Shown here in pieces: positions 7,973 through 10,538 of a DNA stretch of 10,538 nt. The translations under genes and the position numbers were made by a program. The stretch spans positions 1-10,538 of the forward strand of contig SLIE01000369.1 in assembly GCA_007135795.1 (NCBI GenBank), read 5' to 3'. The first letter of the stretch is position 1. Every line of letters starts with the position of its first letter. Source of the stretch: Desulfobacterales bacterium (GTDB taxonomy: Bacteria; Desulfobacterota; Desulfobacteria; Desulfobacterales; Desulfosalsimonadaceae). The notes below the pieces were generated by a model that made no database searches, was not told where the DNA came from, and saw only the letters and a program-made list of their open reading frames with translations.

Positions 7973-8619
7973 TACGATCCATAACCCAGCAAAAGCCCAT
8001 CGAGGAGATCGAACGCCTGCTTGAAGGGATGGGAAGAATCTTTATCATCGGCTGCGGCACATGCACCACCCTGACCCGTACCGGCGGTGCTCCGGAAGTC
8101 GAAACAATGAGTAAAGACCTGTCGGATAAAGGGAAGGTAATCACCGGGACAACGGTGGTTCCGGTTGCCTGTGACAATCTCACGCAACAGATTTTAAGCG
8201 AGTATGGCAGCCAGATCAAGCAGGCCGACGGTCTCCTGGTGATGTCCTGTGCATTCGGCGTTCAGACCATAGGGACTCAGCTTGGCGCAATGGTAATCCC
8301 GGCCCAGGAGACGCTTTTTATCGGCAAGGAAACTTCGATCGGCCTTTTCAGCGAAATCTGCAACCAGTGCGGCAGCTGCATCATCGGTGAAACCGGTGGC
8401 GTATGCCCGGTCACGGCCTGTCACAAGTCCATGGTCAACGGCCCGTGCGGCGGAACCAACGCAGGCAGATGCGAAATCGATTCGAACAAGGATTGCGCCT
8501 GGACACTGATCTACAAACGATTAAAGGCACTGGGCCGGCTCGATGACATGCGCAAATACCAGAAACCGAGAAACCACCTGGGTGAACCAAGACCTGGAAA
8601 ATGCGACATACCTGCCTGA
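7969..8619 (+). CDS. metV: MetV, iron-sulfur partner subunit of methylenetetrahydrofolate reductase
   Basis: This 216-residue protein matches MetV (the methylenetetrahydrofolate reductase C-terminal-domain family). In acetogens MetV passes electrons to the MetF flavin. An N-terminal GCGTC motif (C29, C32) precedes a Rossmann-like region. The C-terminal part is Cys-rich: C131, C134, C137, then C146, C151, C160, C168 and C176, including the characteristic NGPCGG segment (157-162). That is enough for up to two Fe-S clusters, which is known for the family but not provable here. The start codon overlaps the stop of the NuoF-NfnB fusion as ATGA, with GAGAGGAG just upstream, indicating translational coupling and a likely stoichiometric partnership with the flavoprotein. 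The MetF gene follows after 60 nt. Its place between the Nuo-like electron input and MetF suggests it is the bridge between them. Confidence 0.92.
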   Translation: MIRSITQQKPIEEIERLLEGMGRIFIIGCGTCTTLTRTGGAPEVETMSKDLSDKGKVITGTTVVPVACDNLTQQILSEYGSQIKQADGLLVMSCAFGVQTIGTQLGAMVIPAQETLFIGKETSIGLFSEICNQCGSCIIGETGGVCPVTACHKSMVNGPCGGTNAGRCEIDSNKDCAWTLIYKRLKALGRLDDMRKYQKPRNHLGEPRPGKCDIPA

Positions 8620-8634
8620 GCTGCATGCCAGGCA
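8613..8634 (+). other. Intercistronic hairpin overlapping the metV stop codon
   Basis: TGCCTG at 8613-8618 is the exact reverse complement of CAGGCA at 8629-8634, giving a 6-bp stem with a 10-nt loop that itself contains the palindrome GCATGC. The left arm covers the first two bases of the metV TGA stop. No T-run follows closely (TTTTT starts 21 nt later), so it is not a standard terminator. It could affect mRNA processing or the relative amount of metV and metF transcript, or be chance. Confidence 0.3.
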
Positions 8635-8679
8635 CTATGATTGATATTCACATCTTTTTGAGCATGAAAGGATGATCCC

Positions 8680-9564
8680 ATGACGTCCGCATTCAAGACA
8701 GCACTCCATTCCGGGAAATTCGTCGTCACCTCGGAAGTGGCGCCCCTTAAAGGCACCAACCTGGATAAATTCATCCATCACGTGGAACTTCTCAAGGACA
8801 AGGTCGACGCCATGAACGTGACCGACCACCAGTCCTCGGTCATGCGTTATCCATCCCTTGGCGGGGCGCTGCTGGTCAAGGAGCACGGCGGCGAGCCCAT
8901 TCTGCAGATGACCTGCAGGGATCGAAACCGGTTGGCCCTTCAGGCTGATTTGCTATTTGCCCACAGCCGCGGCATACACAATGTCCTTTGCCTTACCGGA
9001 GATTCGGTACTCCTGGGTGATCACAAGGAAGGCAAGGGGGTATTTGACCTGGAATCGAGCCAGCTCCTCAAGACAATCCGCATCATGGAGCGCGGCAAGG
9101 ACCTGGCCGGCAACGATCTCGACGGGGCGATTGAAATGTGCGCAGGGGCCATTGTCACGCCGGAAGCCGACCCGATCGAGCCCCAGCTCATCAAGTTTGA
9201 AAAGAAGATCGAAGCCGGGGCCGAATTTATCCAGACCCAGGCCGTGTACGACCTGGAGAATTTCAAACAATTCATGAGTTATGCCCGTCAATTCGACGTC
9301 AAGATCTTAGCGGGCATCATCCTGTTGACGTCTGCCGGCATGGCCCGGTTTATGAACAAAAACGTGGCCGGCGTCATGGTACCCCAGTCCTTGATAGACG
9401 AAATGGCGGGTGCCCCCAAAGGCGGCGCCCTGAAAAAGGGAATCGAGATCGCCGGCCGGATGATCCGGCAGGTCAGGGAGGAACAAATCTGTGACGGGGT
9501 TCATATCATGGCCATCGGCAAGGAAGAAGTGGTGCCCGATATCATGGCGGCGGCAGGATTGTAA
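8680..9564 (+). CDS. metF: 5,10-methylenetetrahydrofolate reductase (MetV-dependent MetF)
   Basis: This 294-residue MetF should interconvert methylene-THF and methyl-THF with a bound flavin in the Wood-Ljungdahl pathway. The expected motifs are present: E19 (SEVAP) at the catalytic Glu position, VTDHQ (47-51), TCRDRNR (78-84), LTGD with D108 near the flavin, TPEAD (160-164), Q187 in FIQTQAVYD at the folate-binding Gln position, SAGMARFMN, and CDGVHIMAIG at the end. Length is typical of short bacterial MetF proteins without a C-terminal regulatory domain. It lies 60 nt after metV with GAAAGGAT at 8666-8673 before the ATG. Unlike the paralogue at the head of the operon it keeps all the motifs checked, so it is the likely catalytic subunit. 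In an acetate-oxidising sulfate reducer it could work in the methyl-THF-oxidising direction. Direction cannot be read from sequence. Confidence 0.95.
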   Translation: MTSAFKTALHSGKFVVTSEVAPLKGTNLDKFIHHVELLKDKVDAMNVTDHQSSVMRYPSLGGALLVKEHGGEPILQMTCRDRNRLALQADLLFAHSRGIHNVLCLTGDSVLLGDHKEGKGVFDLESSQLLKTIRIMERGKDLAGNDLDGAIEMCAGAIVTPEADPIEPQLIKFEKKIEAGAEFIQTQAVYDLENFKQFMSYARQFDVKILAGIILLTSAGMARFMNKNVAGVMVPQSLIDEMAGAPKGGALKKGIEIAGRMIRQVREEQICDGVHIMAIGKEEVVPDIMAAAGL

Positions 9565-9573
9565 ACGGCAGAC

Positions 9574-9598
9574 AAAAAGGGCGGACTATTGCCCGCCC
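9574..9598 (-). terminator. Intrinsic terminator of the Nudix gene
   Basis: On the minus strand GGGCGG (9598-9593) pairs with CCGCCC (9584-9579) around an 8-nt loop and is followed at once by TTTTT (9578-9574). It begins 1 nt past the Nudix stop codon (9602-9600). The U-tract is present only for minus-strand transcription; on the + strand the same stem lacks a downstream T-run, so it would serve the metF transcript poorly. Confidence 0.75.
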
Positions 9599-9599
9599 C

Positions 9600-10196
9600 T
9601 CACAATTGCCCGTCAATGCCAAATGCATACAACACCAGCCAGGTCTTGACGTCAAACCGGATCTCCTGCCGGGCACATAAAGCCCGTGCTTCTTCAGGAG
9701 ACACAAAAAGTGTCTCAATCTCTTCAGCGCTCCCGGTGCCGCCATCCGATGCATGCCCGGTGCACGTCGCGTAAACCATTACGATCGATTCATCGGTAAG
9801 CCCCGATGACGAGTAAATCGGCGGGCTGGTCCGAATAATCCGGTTCAGCTGCATTCCGGTCTCTTCCTCAAACTCTCTTTTCGCGCAATCCTCGACGCTT
9901 TCCCCGTCTTCAAGCAAGCCTGCCGGGAATCCGTATAAATAGTCCGCCAGTGGTATTCTGAACTCCTTGATAATGACAAGCTTTCCCGACGCTTCGTGAA
10001 ACGGCACGATAATAATCGCATCCGGGGTGGCAAAATATCCGGTATCCGCCTTGGGCGGATCATTGCGCGATGCGTAGGTCCAGGTTTTTTCCCGGTCTTC
10101 TTTGTCCATGTATGTCATTTTAAAAAGATTTACATATCTTTCCGTTGTTAATCGGCTGACTTCTACAATTTTTATCTTTCTGCCGGAACCCTGCAT
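9600..10196 (-). CDS. Nudix hydrolase, ADP-ribose pyrophosphatase-like
   Basis: This is a 198-residue Nudix-family enzyme, predicted to cleave a nucleoside diphosphate linked to another group with Mg2+ as cofactor. The Nudix box is complete and fits the G-x5-E-x7-REUxEExGU pattern: G93, E99, then REFEEETGM at 107-115. The preceding segment with FPAG (90-93) and a YSSSGLTDE segment after the box resemble ADP-ribose and nucleoside-diphosphate-sugar hydrolases, but substrate cannot be fixed from sequence. The start is supported by an AAGGAT site about 8 nt upstream on the minus strand; a later Met at residue 27 is less likely because it would cut into the N-terminal strands usual in this subfamily. 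It is convergent with the metF operon and probably an unrelated housekeeping gene. Confidence 0.93.
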   Translation of the reverse strand: MQGSGRKIKIVEVSRLTTERYVNLFKMTYMDKEDREKTWTYASRNDPPKADTGYFATPDAIIIVPFHEASGKLVIIKEFRIPLADYLYGFPAGLLEDGESVEDCAKREFEEETGMQLNRIIRTSPPIYSSSGLTDESIVMVYATCTGHASDGGTGSAEEIETLFVSPEEARALCARQEIRFDVKTWLVLYAFGIDGQL

Positions 10197-10331
10197 GGGA
10201 GAATCCTTATTTACCGGTTTTAAATTGCATCATTAATTCACGATTAATTGGTCAATAGCAGTTATTTGGAACATCAATAATTTTACTACCAAAATTTAAC
10301 CACACGAACTTACACCTGCAAGAGAATCGAC
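10197..10331. promoter_or_regulatory. AT-rich upstream region of the Nudix gene with repeated ATTAAT palindromes
   Basis: The region is clearly more AT-rich than the genes. Read on the minus strand it holds TTGACC (10255-10250), a fair -35 element, with a possible AATGAT (10234-10229) as -10 at a short 15-nt spacing. Two copies of the palindrome ATTAAT (10232-10237 and 10243-10248) lie 11 bp apart, about one helical turn, in and beside that spacer. A promoter here is expected from gene orientation; the exact elements and any operator are tentative. Confidence 0.3.
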
Positions 10332-10481
10332 ATGGCCGGAGACGGCGATATTCCCCGAAACCCGGGCTTGGAGTTTATTTTTACGCCAGACAACCCCTTT
10401 CTGAATTATTATCGGCCAGAACCCGACAGACATCCCGAAAAAACACCTTTAAAAGTTGTCAACGACGCAAAGGACTATTAA
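10332..10481 (+). CDS. Possible small hypothetical protein (49 codons)
   Basis: An open frame runs from ATG 10332 to TAA 10479-10481 and encodes 49 residues, mostly polar and proline-rich, starting MAGDGDIPRN and ending VVNDAKDY. There is no membrane segment or motif I recognise. The upstream AAGAGA at 10320-10325 is only a weak ribosome site. The first part is more GC-rich than its surroundings, which slightly favours coding, but a frame of this length can occur by chance. Confidence 0.2.
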   Translation: MAGDGDIPRNPGLEFIFTPDNPFLNYYRPEPDRHPEKTPLKVVNDAKDY

Positions 10482-10538
10482 ATTACCATAAAACGATAGA
10501 ACAAATGCGGTCTATCCAACAAAAGTAAAAAAAAAAAA
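10482..10538. other. Non-coding AT-rich end with a 12-A run
   Basis: No gene is seen here. The last 12 bases (10527-10538) are all A and follow AAAAGT, so the window ends in a homopolymer. This may be a contig edge or assembly break rather than a biological feature. Confidence 0.4.

Noticed and set aside
10527..10538. Terminal poly-A as a transcription terminator or tail
   Set aside because: No hairpin is seen beside it and it lies at the very end of the window, so a contig edge is more likely.
1..10538. CRISPR arrays, tRNA, rRNA, insertion sequences, attachment sites
   Set aside because: No regularly spaced repeats, clover-leaf sequences, transposase motifs or terminal inverted repeats were seen.

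Overview
The window reads as a chromosomal operon from an anaerobic, probably sulfate-reducing bacterium of the Desulfobacterota (Desulfobacterales-like). That placement is an inference from three things: moderately GC-rich coding sequence, a MetV/MetF-type methylenetetrahydrofolate (CH2-THF) reductase of the Wood-Ljungdahl pathway, and large NuoEFG-like and GltD/NfnB-like iron-sulfur flavoproteins. No 16S or other phylogenetic marker is present.

Layout: (1) 26-601, a MerR-type HTH fused to a receiver domain, probably a regulator. (2) 635-1510, a divergent MetF-like protein. (3) 1591-4305, a NuoG/FdhA-like multi-cluster protein. (4) 4347-4832, NuoE-like. (5) 4838-7972, a fusion of a thioredoxin-like [2Fe-2S] domain, NuoF, and a GltD/NfnB-like flavoprotein. 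(6) 7969-8619, MetV. (7) 8680-9564, a canonical-looking MetF. All seven lie on the + strand with short gaps or overlaps and good Shine-Dalgarno sequences, so they look like one transcription unit. A convergent Nudix hydrolase (9600-10196, minus strand) follows, with its own intrinsic terminator in the 35-nt gap. The last ~340 bases are AT-rich, hold at most one doubtful 49-codon ORF, and end in a 12-A run that may be a contig edge.

How the genes may work together: MetF and MetV form the known heteromeric CH2-THF reductase core. The Nuo-like proteins supply an NAD(P)H-oxidising or NAD(P)+-reducing wire with about a dozen predicted Fe-S clusters. The most notable features are a formate-dehydrogenase-derived NuoG subunit that has lost the catalytic Cys/Sec-His pair, a flavoprotein carrying both NuoF-type and NfnB-type nucleotide sites, and a second MetF paralogue with altered active-site motifs. 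Together they suggest a possibly electron-bifurcating or -confurcating methylene-THF reductase, organised differently from the MetVF-RnfC2 and MetFV-HdrABC types known from acetogens. In a sulfate reducer it could also run backwards (methyl-THF oxidation). The complex, its coupling and its direction are inference; the gene order and motifs are read directly from the sequence.
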